Shown: piece after piece, positions 34,024 through 42,608 of the stretch | How the letters are laid out: every line of letters begins with the position of its first letter | Numbering within the stretch: position 1 is the first letter of the stretch | Notes under the pieces: model-generated | What the model was told of the DNA's origin: nothing | Seen by the model: the letters and a program-made list of their open reading frames with translations, nothing else | The model's database searches: none | Source of the DNA: Spiro-02 sp034114085 | GTDB taxonomy: Bacteria; Spirochaetota; Spirochaetia; Sphaerochaetales; Sphaerochaetaceae | DNA: 64,000 bases | Direction: 5' to 3' | Assembly: GCA_034114085.1 (NCBI GenBank) | Contig: JAXEWB010000024.1 | Coordinates: 12,679-76,678 of the forward strand | Translations under genes and position numbers: made by a program

Positions 34024-35933
34024 GTCCTTCCTACCGCCTGCCATAGCTCCTGCTTGCTGATTCTGACCAGAAACGTCCGGCCATGGGGGCAGCAAGGATC
34101 CTGCATGGCGAATACTTTTTCTAGAATCGCTTTCGCCGTATATGCGTCTATGGCATCCCCGTCTTTGATTGCCGCGTGACAGGCGATGATCGCGTAAAGT
34201 CCCTTTTCTATTTCATCCAGATCTCCCGTCTGCGTGCTGATGAACCGTACAATTGCCTGCTCCACCGGTTTGCATAACGCAGGAAGCGACGCAAGTTCCC
34301 AAAGCAGATCTTCCGGTCTGGACAGCTCCATGCCAAACTCAGCGTATATGTAGGAATTCTCCTGCAAAAACATATCAACATCCCTGTCTACTTCAAAAGA
34401 TAGCGGTACCATCAGTTTCTGGATGTCCTTGTGTTCCTTGATTTCATCGAACAGAATCCGTTCATGGGCGGCATGCTGGTCCACCAAGTAGATGTCGTCC
34501 CCCTTCTGTGCTATGAGAAAAAGACTGAATGCTTGACCGAGATATGTAAAAGCTTGTTCCTCCATTGTCTGCGCCATCCACTCCGATGCGTCAGGACTCC
34601 GACGGTCGGCTATCGCCTGAAGCGAATCTTCACGTTCTACGACAGGTCTCGCCTCATTCTGGCGCTGGGGATGAAGCATGGCTTTCGCCTTCGCGAACCA
34701 TGCGGGGTCGCTCGGGCGTTGCTCCTGGGGGGACGAGCCGGTTCCCCTCGTGCCAGAACCGCCGCCCGTCCCTGCGCCGTAGATACTTGGTCGGATACCA
34801 GCATAAGGTCTGTCTGGCTCTGCGGAAAGGTTTCTGAAAGTCGGTTGTGAATCCTTTGGCTCCTCGTCTTGTCCGTTGGGCCGGGATTGTCCAAGCTCCA
34901 GCTGTGCGGCTCCTTGGTGCGCCTCTATCCTAAGCCGGGGAATTGCCCTGCGAACCTGAGTTCTGACCATCTCGACGACTTGATGATGTATCTCCGCCTT
35001 GTTGCGGAGCTTCACTTCACGCTTCGCCGGGTGAATGTTGAAATCGACGAGGGTAGGATCGACCGTCACAAACAGGTAGCAGTACGGATAACTGCCTCCG
35101 GGTAGCATTTCCCCGTATCCGTAGACCACCGCCTGAACTAAAGCGAATTCCTCCACTGGGCGATTGTTTATATAGATTTTGATATGGGATCTGTCCGAAC
35201 GGTAACATGCGGGTGTAGAAGCTACCGCGTACAACGAAAATTTTCCCGCTGTATCATACAGTTCCAAAGTCTCTCCGCGGACAAGATTCTTGTCGGTGGC
35301 GAGAGCATCAAGCACCCGGTCCTTCTTTGAAGCCGGCGGCAGATGAAGTCGCAGAACATCATCCGCATAGAACTTGAATTCTATATCGGGAAAAGCCAAA
35401 GCCTTTTCTGCCATGACGTTTTTGCACATCGTGGCTTCGGTGGACGGACGCTTGAGAAACATTCTGCGTGCGGGGATATCATGGAACAAGTCTTCGACAT
35501 CTACTTGCGTCCCCTTGCCCGGTCCCCCCGGCGCCACAGGACCTTCCGTCCCGTTGTCTACCGTAATCTGCCACGGCGTTCCTTGCGCCCTGCTGCTGGC
35601 AATAGTTACTCTTGCGCAGGCGGCGATACTGTAGAGTGCTTCGCCCCTGAACCCCATCGTAGAAAGATGATACAGATCGTCCAGCGTGGAAACCTTGCTG
35701 GTCGCATGACTTTTGCAGCATAACGGCAGGTCTTCCTTGTCGATGCCGTCTCCGTCATCGATGACCGTTATTCGTTTCAGCCCCCCCTCCTGGACATACA
35801 CGCCGATCGAGGCCGCATGGGCGTCAATGGCGTTGTCGATCAGCTCCCGTACTACGGACGACGGCCGTTCTATCACTTCCCCCGCGGCGATGCGTTGTGC
35901 GACGATCGGGTCTAGCAATTGAATTCTGTTCAT
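34020..35933 (-). CDS. mutL: DNA mismatch repair protein MutL with endonuclease motif
   Basis: GHKL ATPase that couples MutS recognition to strand incision. Seen: the ATP-binding site IAAGEVIERPSSVVRELIDN, DDGDGI, HATSKVSTLDDL and GFRGEALYSI, and FNIHPAKREVKLR; then a Gly/Ser/Gln-rich linker (about residues 370-470) and a C-terminal dimer domain with the metal-dependent nicking motif DQHAAHERILFDE, ACHAAIKDGDAI and CPHGR. The endonuclease motif means strand incision does not need MutH. 637 residues. The ATG has no ribosome site but follows a TACAAT by exactly 6 bases, so the mRNA may be leaderless. Confidence 0.96.
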   Translation of the reverse strand: MNRIQLLDPIVAQRIAAGEVIERPSSVVRELIDNAIDAHAASIGVYVQEGGLKRITVIDDGDGIDKEDLPLCCKSHATSKVSTLDDLYHLSTMGFRGEALYSIAACARVTIASSRAQGTPWQITVDNGTEGPVAPGGPGKGTQVDVEDLFHDIPARRMFLKRPSTEATMCKNVMAEKALAFPDIEFKFYADDVLRLHLPPASKKDRVLDALATDKNLVRGETLELYDTAGKFSLYAVASTPACYRSDRSHIKIYINNRPVEEFALVQAVVYGYGEMLPGGSYPYCYLFVTVDPTLVDFNIHPAKREVKLRNKAEIHHQVVEMVRTQVRRAIPRLRIEAHQGAAQLELGQSRPNGQDEEPKDSQPTFRNLSAEPDRPYAGIRPSIYGAGTGGGSGTRGTGSSPQEQRPSDPAWFAKAKAMLHPQRQNEARPVVEREDSLQAIADRRSPDASEWMAQTMEEQAFTYLGQAFSLFLIAQKGDDIYLVDQHAAHERILFDEIKEHKDIQKLMVPLSFEVDRDVDMFLQENSYIYAEFGMELSRPEDLLWELASLPALCKPVEQAIVRFISTQTGDLDEIEKGLYAIIACHAAIKDGDAIDAYTAKAILEKVFAMQDPCCPHGRTFLVRISKQELWQAVGRT

Positions 35934-35939
35934 GCTGTC

Positions 35940-35969
35940 ATTGTACCACATCTGCATGGAAAAAGTAAA
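35940..35969 (-). promoter_or_regulatory. Promoter of mutL, probably leaderless
   Basis: Minus strand: TTTACT, 18-base spacer, TACAAT, 6 bases, ATG. The -35 overlaps the T tract of the terminator that ends the gene upstream. Confidence 0.5.
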
Positions 35970-36007
35970 AAGGACCGCGCTCAGCCATGGGACGTTCGCG
36001 CGATCCT
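35962..36007 (-). terminator. Terminator after the giant outer-membrane protein gene
   Basis: Minus strand: AGGATCGCGC / GCGCGGTCCT, a 10-bp stem with one G-T pair and a 17-base loop, then a T-rich run. It lies 25 bases after the stop of the gene at 36033. Confidence 0.85.
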
Positions 36008-36032
36008 CAGTTTTGATCCATCCAGACAAGAG

Positions 36033-39000
36033 TTAGAAGCCGATCTTGACTCCCATGGAGAGCGCGGGCTTGACGTTTCCAGTCGGTTTGCCGTCTGTAT
36101 CGTAGACCTCGGTGGTCGATATCCTTCCAGTTACAGTGGCAAGCCCCGCCTTGATATCGAGCTGGCCGTATGCCACCGCGTTCTCATTGACGAAGAACGC
36201 ATTCAGTCCGCCGAGGAGGGACGGCCTGGTATTGAACAGGCTCCTGATCTCACTAAAGATATTCTGTTTCACGAAGCCGGCGGAGACATCGACGACCGAA
36301 GTGCTGATTTTCAATTCAAGGTTGAATTTGTCTCCGACATAGCTGAGGCTTGAGAAGTTCGGCAGATCGACGTCAAGGATATAACCAGTATGGATCGAGA
36401 ACACATTCGAGGCGTATCCGAACGCAACTTTACCGAAGAAGGTCCTGGCGGCGGTTTCGACTCCGACGAAATCAGTGTTGCGCCGCAAATAGTATTCATC
36501 GAACATTCCATAGGAGAGGATGCCGGATTGGATTCCTCCCGCTAGCGTAAAATTGAAGTTGCCGAATGTTCCGTCAAGAGAGCCCGCGAGCAGGTAATTT
36601 TTCAATTGTGAGTTCTCGTCAAGCAACAAGAACTTGTTGCCGGCGGTCCCGCTCAGTTGCGCTGCTGTTGAAGCATGGATGCCAAGGGACAGGGAATCAA
36701 GCCCCTTGTTGTAGATGATTGGTAGAGTGATGTCCACCGTGGGATACAGCCTGAAGGCTTCATAGGATGGTCGTTTCGCCTGCGCAACGGCCGATATGCC
36801 AATCTTGAACGGATAGCTCATCGCGATTGGTTTCGCGGAAATGGCAAGTCCGGCCAAGGTCGGGAACGTCATGTCATCAATGAACAGTTCATACCCGAAG
36901 TAGAGGGTGTTCAACCTGTTGTACAACGGCAATGCGGTAAAATACGGTGCTTCGATGTCGGGCAGGATGTTGTCAACCAGCGTACCCCCCGCGAACGTGA
37001 GGGCCTGTTCCCTGTCCATGAGCAGGTAGAAGGAGCTCAACGGTTTACAGATACGCAGGTGTTCGACAAGATTGAACACATCGGTTACGAGATCGAGCAC
37101 CTTTTGCGGAGTTGAAAGGGAACTTGTATCGAACACACCGAAATCCCAGAACCTGTCGCCTCGCGGCGCATACCATGAAGCGGGATCGAATACTGTATGA
37201 TAGCCGAGGCTGGCACCGAAGTTAATGCCGACTCCTAGGGAGAAATTATCGGAATCAAATAGCAATACCGGTTTGATGAACAACATTTGGTCATTGGAAT
37301 TCTTGTTCGACGGGGTAGATGAGAACCTGCGGTTCACATAGGTCGCCCCGATGCTGCCAGAAATCTTGACTTTACCTTCTTTGGTCAATAGAGGGGATTC
37401 TCCGAATTGCGGGAACGTCCCCGTTCCAAGCCGCATCGTCATGCCGAGGTCCAGGACCGGTGCTATGCCCATGTTCGTCTGTCCCGGCGTAGTCTTTGCG
37501 GTGGATAGCTTCATGTCGAGCCGAACCGCGCCGGCGTCATACTCCGCATAGGCGTATACGTTGGTGTATTCGGGATTCAGAAACGCGCCGATTTTTTCAC
37601 TGGCGCTACCGCTTCCTGTGAACAAGGCACTGTAGGCGCCGATCATGTCAATCTGCTGGAGTCCTGCCCCAAAACTCCACGCCGTCCCTGCGTACCCAAG
37701 CTCCAACGATGAAATGTCAGCCTTTCTTCCATGCGCATCGCCGGCGAGCGGCGCCAGTCCAAAGTCTCCGGAAAGCTTGAATGGTAGGTTCCACGAACCG
37801 GCAATCTGGAAACCGTTGACCGCATAGGAACCATTGAGCATGAGGTCGAGGATATTTCCAGTCGTCATGGGTTTTCCACTGTAGGAGGTGTTGTTGATCA
37901 GATTCGATACAACCTTACCTCTGTTGAACGCTACTGTAGCACCGAGTTTCGCACCGCCGAAAGTTGCATCAAGACCGGCGCTAGCGAGGAAATTCGGAAA
38001 TTTCTCCATGAGGGATGCCGCGTCTTTGTCATAGATATCCGAAACCTTGAAGTCCGGGTAGGCTTGCAGGTACAACGCTCCGCCGATATTCAGGTTCATC
38101 CTTAGCTTCCGGTTGTTGACTAGCGGGAAACTGAAATCCAAGGAAGGATACAAATCCACTACGAGGCTTGCGGATGGTCTTGATAGAACGACAAGGGAGG
38201 ATATCCCGATACTGAACGGATATGCCTGAGTCGGTGTAAAACGGAAACGGACGCCACCGGTCTGCTGTCTGTTCGCCAGCAGGTCGTTCAAGTAGAGATC
38301 GTCGAAATATATCTGATGCCCGTACCAGGAGGTGTTCACCTGATTGTAGAATCCAAGCATCGACGTCTTGTCAAAACGATGGTTGATGCCTCCCATCATG
38401 GAGTTGACGCCGAAGCTGATCGGAGAAGTCGTATCCACGTTGAAATATACTTTGCCTGATGTCGTTCCGAACTTGAAATAGTCAATGAAACTGGTAATCG
38501 ACGCAATAGTGTTCAGTGGAGAGGACGCATCGAACTTCAGCGTTCCACCAATATCTTCCCATTTCAGGGAACCTGTCGTACTGAGTGTCGCCCGGAGTCC
38601 CAGTTTAAAGGTATTGTAGCTGAAATACGGCTTGACGGCGATCGTGGAAAGCGGCTGCACATCCGCGTCAGCGGATGAACCGTCATAATGGAGCGAATAG
38701 GAGAGGGCCACCCCCGCGTCGAGCTTGGTCTTCTCCGGCGCAGCACCGGAAATCAATCCGCTGGGCTGTCGGACGGTGAGCTTGTCATCTTCTCCTGGTG
38801 TCGATGCCGATGTCGCTGGGGCTGCGGCAGGCTCTTCCATGGGCGTTGACGCGATGGGCTCTTCCAATATGACCTTTGGTTCTTCAAAAGATTGAACGGA
38901 TGGTCGATAGTAGGATATTTTCGCCGGTGTGAACACCGGCGCTCTGGGGACGGGCTTGTTTATTGTGGGAAGCGATTCAAAAACCGGTGCTTCGGGAAAC

Positions 39001-40025
39001 AGCGGCTTGCTTTCAGCTGTTCCTGCGAATAACGGAGCTTTTGGAGCTAGCGGAGAAATAGCAACGACATCGGAGAATGCCGGGGCTTTTGGTGTCATCG
39101 GGGAAATTCCGATGATGTCGGAGAATACTGGAACCGCTGGAATTTCCGGAACCACCGTCCCTGCAAGAACCACAGGAGCGGCTGGAATTCTGGAAACGGT
39201 TGCTTCTTCCTGTATCGCCGGCGCGACCGTAGCTACCGGCGCCGTAGGGGCTACGGGTGTCGCAGGTGTGGCTTCATCTACCTGTTCGCCTGGCGCTGCT
39301 GGTTCAATCAGAGCCGAGGCCGGTTCGGCCAGAACCTCCGTCGCAGGAACTTCATCCACGGCTTTCGCCTCGACCGAAGCGATTACCGGCTGGACGGGTG
39401 TCCCCGGAAGGCTCGCCACGATAGCTGGGTCGGGATTGTATGCCATCGACATATATGCCTGCTGATTGACCGCCTTGGGGTCCATCAATGGAATCATCAT
39501 GTCGAGGTAATAATAGGAAGGAACGGTCGTCTTCCGCTTGGTAATGACATTGAAAGCGGCGACATTTCCACCGAAGGAATATATCAATTCACCCAAATCG
39601 GAACTGACCCATATCTGACTGGTTCCCGTCACTTGGTAACGGGATACCGGCGTCACCACGTTGAGCGTCCCCGCAAAGCCTTTGTCCGTCTGGAAAATCG
39701 CCGAACCGGAGACCAGATAGAATACAGGGTCTTCATAGGTCAGCCTGCTTATCCCAAGAATCGACTGTGGTTGCAGGACGATGGCGCCCGCTGGACTTCC
39801 CAGTGCCACGATGGAGTCTTCCGTCCGCAAAATCCAGCCTTCATACAGTCCGTCGTCCAGCATCTGGTCCGGGTTTACCGCCTTGCCTTGGGAGTCGTAC
39901 GCTTTGAATCCCGAGACGTCTCCGTTGGAGACGTACAACGGAGAACTGGAGAATGCCATCGAGGGCATCAGGACTATTGCTATCACAATCAACGCGAAAC
40001 GAAAACCTTTATGTGTGTTTTTCAT
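36033..40025 (-). CDS. Giant outer-membrane protein: FecR-like domain, Pro-rich repeats, two barrel halves
   Basis: About 1330 residues. In order: a signal peptide ending near SMAFS (about residue 28); a FecR-like beta domain (about 60-175, with SPAGAIVLQPQS, VVTPVSRYQVTGTSQIWVSS, FGGNVAAFNVITK); a Pro/Ala/Glu-rich linker (about 200-435) with five to six repeats of 15-18 residues such as KAPAFSDVVAISPLAP and KAPLFAGTAESKPLFP; and some 900 residues of amphipathic strands ending in MGVKIGF, a normal barrel-assembly signal with a terminal Phe. The barrel part falls into two similar halves: YGHQIYFDDLYLNDLLANRQ...AYPFSIGISSLVVL aligns with FGYELFIDDMTFPTLAGLAI...SYPFKIGISAVAQA. ATG 40025 has AAGGTGG upstream. 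It is in an operon behind the one-barrel relative; function unknown, surface-exposed porin or peptidoglycan-tethered barrel suggested. Confidence 0.85.
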   Translation of the reverse strand: MKNTHKGFRFALIVIAIVLMPSMAFSSSPLYVSNGDVSGFKAYDSQGKAVNPDQMLDDGLYEGWILRTEDSIVALGSPAGAIVLQPQSILGISRLTYEDPVFYLVSGSAIFQTDKGFAGTLNVVTPVSRYQVTGTSQIWVSSDLGELIYSFGGNVAAFNVITKRKTTVPSYYYLDMMIPLMDPKAVNQQAYMSMAYNPDPAIVASLPGTPVQPVIASVEAKAVDEVPATEVLAEPASALIEPAAPGEQVDEATPATPVAPTAPVATVAPAIQEEATVSRIPAAPVVLAGTVVPEIPAVPVFSDIIGISPMTPKAPAFSDVVAISPLAPKAPLFAGTAESKPLFPEAPVFESLPTINKPVPRAPVFTPAKISYYRPSVQSFEEPKVILEEPIASTPMEEPAAAPATSASTPGEDDKLTVRQPSGLISGAAPEKTKLDAGVALSYSLHYDGSSADADVQPLSTIAVKPYFSYNTFKLGLRATLSTTGSLKWEDIGGTLKFDASSPLNTIASITSFIDYFKFGTTSGKVYFNVDTTSPISFGVNSMMGGINHRFDKTSMLGFYNQVNTSWYGHQIYFDDLYLNDLLANRQQTGGVRFRFTPTQAYPFSIGISSLVVLSRPSASLVVDLYPSLDFSFPLVNNRKLRMNLNIGGALYLQAYPDFKVSDIYDKDAASLMEKFPNFLASAGLDATFGGAKLGATVAFNRGKVVSNLINNTSYSGKPMTTGNILDLMLNGSYAVNGFQIAGSWNLPFKLSGDFGLAPLAGDAHGRKADISSLELGYAGTAWSFGAGLQQIDMIGAYSALFTGSGSASEKIGAFLNPEYTNVYAYAEYDAGAVRLDMKLSTAKTTPGQTNMGIAPVLDLGMTMRLGTGTFPQFGESPLLTKEGKVKISGSIGATYVNRRFSSTPSNKNSNDQMLFIKPVLLFDSDNFSLGVGINFGASLGYHTVFDPASWYAPRGDRFWDFGVFDTSSLSTPQKVLDLVTDVFNLVEHLRICKPLSSFYLLMDREQALTFAGGTLVDNILPDIEAPYFTALPLYNRLNTLYFGYELFIDDMTFPTLAGLAISAKPIAMSYPFKIGISAVAQAKRPSYEAFRLYPTVDITLPIIYNKGLDSLSLGIHASTAAQLSGTAGNKFLLLDENSQLKNYLLAGSLDGTFGNFNFTLAGGIQSGILSYGMFDEYYLRRNTDFVGVETAARTFFGKVAFGYASNVFSIHTGYILDVDLPNFSSLSYVGDKFNLELKISTSVVDVSAGFVKQNIFSEIRSLFNTRPSLLGGLNAFFVNENAVAYGQLDIKAGLATVTGRISTTEVYDTDGKPTGNVKPALSMGVKIGF

Positions 40026-40072
40026 CAATTCCACCTTCTTTCTGGTCTGGCGATTTGGTACGAATCATATAT

Positions 40073-41482
40073 TTAAAAAAATGTGAGACGGAAACCGATG
40101 TCAAACTTGACGCCGGTGTTTTTCCCATTCTCATCGAAAACTGTGGACAGCCCGAGATCAATATCCACTGGTCTGAACGTAACCAGCGCGTCCATGCCGA
40201 TAGTGACGTTTTTCAACGTAATCAGTCCATTGCCGAACGGTTCCGTCTCTCCGGTCAGCGTATTCTTGTGATAGCGTTTGTCATAGGTGAGGTCGAGCCC
40301 CAGGAAACTGAGCAGTTCCTTGTCGATATGCACCCGCATGCCAAACGCATAGTTGTTCCAGTCCTTTTCGGCGCTGTAGTTCGCTTTTGCGAGGACGCCC
40401 GCATAGATTGCGGTATCCAGCACCTGTACGCCCAGCCTACCGTCAAAATGCATTTCTCCGACCCGCATCCTGTTTACCGTCAACTGCTCCGTGGTGCGCT
40501 TGTTGAAGCCCGCCTCAAAATAGCCGGGGATGAATCCGTTGCCAGTGGGGAACGTCACCGCTCCGTTGAACAATATCCATGGCGTGACGGTTCCCCCGAG
40601 TCCTAGTCTGAACGCATGGGATGCGCCAAGTACCTTCTGGTCGGGGAACTGTATGATGAAGTCGCTGTAGAACGAAAGGCTGACCCACTTCTCCGAGAGC
40701 AACGGAAGCACGATGTCCACCGCCGCATTGGTGAGCGGGGAGATTGAGTCGGTCACGACTTGCTTCCCTGTTATTTCATCTAACCCGAAAATGGAATGTC
40801 CGTAGGGATCCGTCACGAACGAGAGGCCGACTTCCATGTCCTTGATCACAGGTACCGTTGTCGCCGTACATGGACGGACGAACAACCGCGAAGCGAGCAG
40901 GGACGGATGGAACAGGTCATCGGATATGAATTCCATACCGAGCCATGGAAAATCGAACGCCTTTGCATCTAGCTTAAAGGTAATCCCCGGTCTGGTCGTT
41001 CGCCTGTCCACGGTTTTGTCGTGATATGAGGTAAGGAGCGCGCCGTCGCCCATCGTCACACCTGTCAGCTTGCCCCAACGAAAATAGATCTCATCGTTCC
41101 GACTGCCGTAAGAGATATAGTTAATGATACCGCTGTAATGGCTGGCGACCCGCATTGCATAGGAAAAGTCGCTTTCCTCTGGTTCCCGCGTCGGAGGCAG
41201 CCAGTTGTCCGGCCAGAACCCGAAATCGGATGCAAACGGATTGACTCCGAAGAACAGGTAGGCGTCGAGTTGCATGGCGAATTTGCCGTAGGAGAACGAC
41301 GGGCTGATCTCCAGCCCCAACTTGTGGCTCGCGTTTTTGATATCAGGGACGTTTTGCTGTTGGGTGAGCGTGTAGTTCAGTCCAAGACCGAGCCGGAATT
41401 TCGAAGACTGCGCGGTGAGCGCTATCGTTGATGAAACCACGCAGAGCAGGCAACACAATAGAACGACTCTTGTCTTTTTCAT
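40073..41482 (-). CDS. Outer-membrane beta-barrel protein, single-barrel relative of its neighbour
   Basis: 469 residues: a signal peptide (MKKTRVVLLCCLLCVVSSTI, cleaved near ALTAQ), then amphipathic strands throughout and a terminal IGFRLTFF, the classic barrel-assembly ending. The strand group LGMEFISDDLFHPSLLASRL followed by VIKDMEVGLSFVTDPYG lines up with the FDDL/IDDM segments of the giant protein encoded next, so both seem to come from one barrel family. GGGAGGAG precedes the start. The giant gene starts 48 bases downstream, so they are co-transcribed. No substrate can be assigned; porin or autoassembled surface antigen is possible. Confidence 0.82.
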   Translation of the reverse strand: MKKTRVVLLCCLLCVVSSTIALTAQSSKFRLGLGLNYTLTQQQNVPDIKNASHKLGLEISPSFSYGKFAMQLDAYLFFGVNPFASDFGFWPDNWLPPTREPEESDFSYAMRVASHYSGIINYISYGSRNDEIYFRWGKLTGVTMGDGALLTSYHDKTVDRRTTRPGITFKLDAKAFDFPWLGMEFISDDLFHPSLLASRLFVRPCTATTVPVIKDMEVGLSFVTDPYGHSIFGLDEITGKQVVTDSISPLTNAAVDIVLPLLSEKWVSLSFYSDFIIQFPDQKVLGASHAFRLGLGGTVTPWILFNGAVTFPTGNGFIPGYFEAGFNKRTTEQLTVNRMRVGEMHFDGRLGVQVLDTAIYAGVLAKANYSAEKDWNNYAFGMRVHIDKELLSFLGLDLTYDKRYHKNTLTGETEPFGNGLITLKNVTIGMDALVTFRPVDIDLGLSTVFDENGKNTGVKFDIGFRLTFF

Positions 41483-41638
41483 ACGCTCCTCCCATCAGCA
41501 TTCCCCAAAACAGGACACATGTTCATTATCAAGTATACCCGATTGGCTGACAATGGAAAAGTATTTCTCTTTCGTATCATGCTATAATGAGAGGCAAAGA
41601 TGTTTCTCCATGATGTCGGGAGAGTGCTTTTTGCATAC

Positions 41639-42460
41639 CTACTTGGAGGTACCCCCCTCTGTTTTCCGTTCTCTTGGTATGCGATACTCAAACGTATGGG
41701 CATGGTACATATGTTCCCTGGTGAGTTTATCCAGCTTGGTAAGCTGGCTGATGATTGGTTTGACGCTTGACCTGATGTTCGTCTGGTCATATGGGCAGAC
41801 CGGCTTTACCACCGGCAATGTATATTGTTCGGCGAGCCTTTTTGTCGTCTGCTCATGGACTTCTATCATCGGTCTGATGATATGGAGCTTGCCTTTGAAG
41901 AATTCCTGGATCGGCTGCATAGTGGCGAAATTGGCCCTGAAGCACAGGTTGATCATAGTCGTCTCCACCAGGTCGTCCAGATGATGTCCCATGGCGATGA
42001 GTTCAAGACCATTCTCGCTGGCGTATTCAAACAATATTCTCCGTCTGTTCCGCGAGCAGAGGTAGCAGTTGAACTCACCTGCGAACGAGTCGGGAAACAT
42101 GAGCTCATCCTTGATGAGGAAGTCGATATCAAGGTCGGCGAAATACCGTTGCAGCGGTTCTCTTGCTTCTTGAGGTATGGGGTGTTCCACCCAATTGATC
42201 ATGACCGCCTTCAGGTCGTAATGCACGGGGAGCCATTTCCTGCGGAGCGAAAGCGCCAGCGCCAATGCCAGCGAATCCTTCCCGCCGGAAACTCCGAGCA
42301 GTACGGTATCGCCCTCTCGGATCATATCGTATTGGTTGATGACTTTTCCCGTCAGCTTGATGAACCGCATCACCCAGGGGGGAATGTCGCCCGCTATCAA
42401 TTTCTGATAGGGAATCTTTTCGGGTGTCTGTTTGCCGTCATGTATCGTGATGTCGTCCAT
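41639..42460 (-). CDS. ttcA: tRNA 2-thiocytidine biosynthesis protein TtcA-like
   Basis: PP-loop ATPase that thiolates tRNA using an Fe-S cluster. Seen: the PP-loop LLGVSGGKDSLALALAL, the CYLCSRNRRRILFEYA pair of cysteines, GHHLDDLVETTMINLCF, and a third cysteine in VKPVCPYDQ, giving the C-x2-C plus C cluster pattern of the TtcA/TtuA group. 274 residues. AAGGAG precedes ATG 42460; the longer frame (to 42547) is not supported. It lies 143 bp downstream of the HD gene, with a short direct repeat between them. Confidence 0.88.
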   Translation of the reverse strand: MDDITIHDGKQTPEKIPYQKLIAGDIPPWVMRFIKLTGKVINQYDMIREGDTVLLGVSGGKDSLALALALSLRRKWLPVHYDLKAVMINWVEHPIPQEAREPLQRYFADLDIDFLIKDELMFPDSFAGEFNCYLCSRNRRRILFEYASENGLELIAMGHHLDDLVETTMINLCFRANFATMQPIQEFFKGKLHIIRPMIEVHEQTTKRLAEQYTLPVVKPVCPYDQTNIRSSVKPIISQLTKLDKLTREHMYHAHTFEYRIPRERKTEGGTSK

Positions 42461-42514
42461 TGTATGTAAATCTCCTTCGTTGCCCGTCCGTTCGTCCCTG
42501 AGGCTTTCATGCGG

Positions 42515-42608
42515 CTGCCGATTCTGCATCGCTCCGTTTGAAGTCAACTAAAAGTACGACATGCCTGTCACTACCGAGGGGGCCGATTCCGTTCCGTTTG
42601 AAGTCAAC
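42515..42608. repeat. Two-copy direct repeat between ttcA and the HD gene
   Basis: CCGTTTGAAGTCAAC occurs at 42534-42548 and again at 42594-42608 (60-base period), each preceded by TC/TT and a GCCGATTC box, giving two imperfect units of about 28-32 bases with about 30 bases between. The second copy overlaps the 3' end of the HD gene. Confidence 0.6.

Noticed and set aside
42515..42608. A CRISPR array
   Set aside because: Only two imperfect units, no leader and no cas genes in the window.
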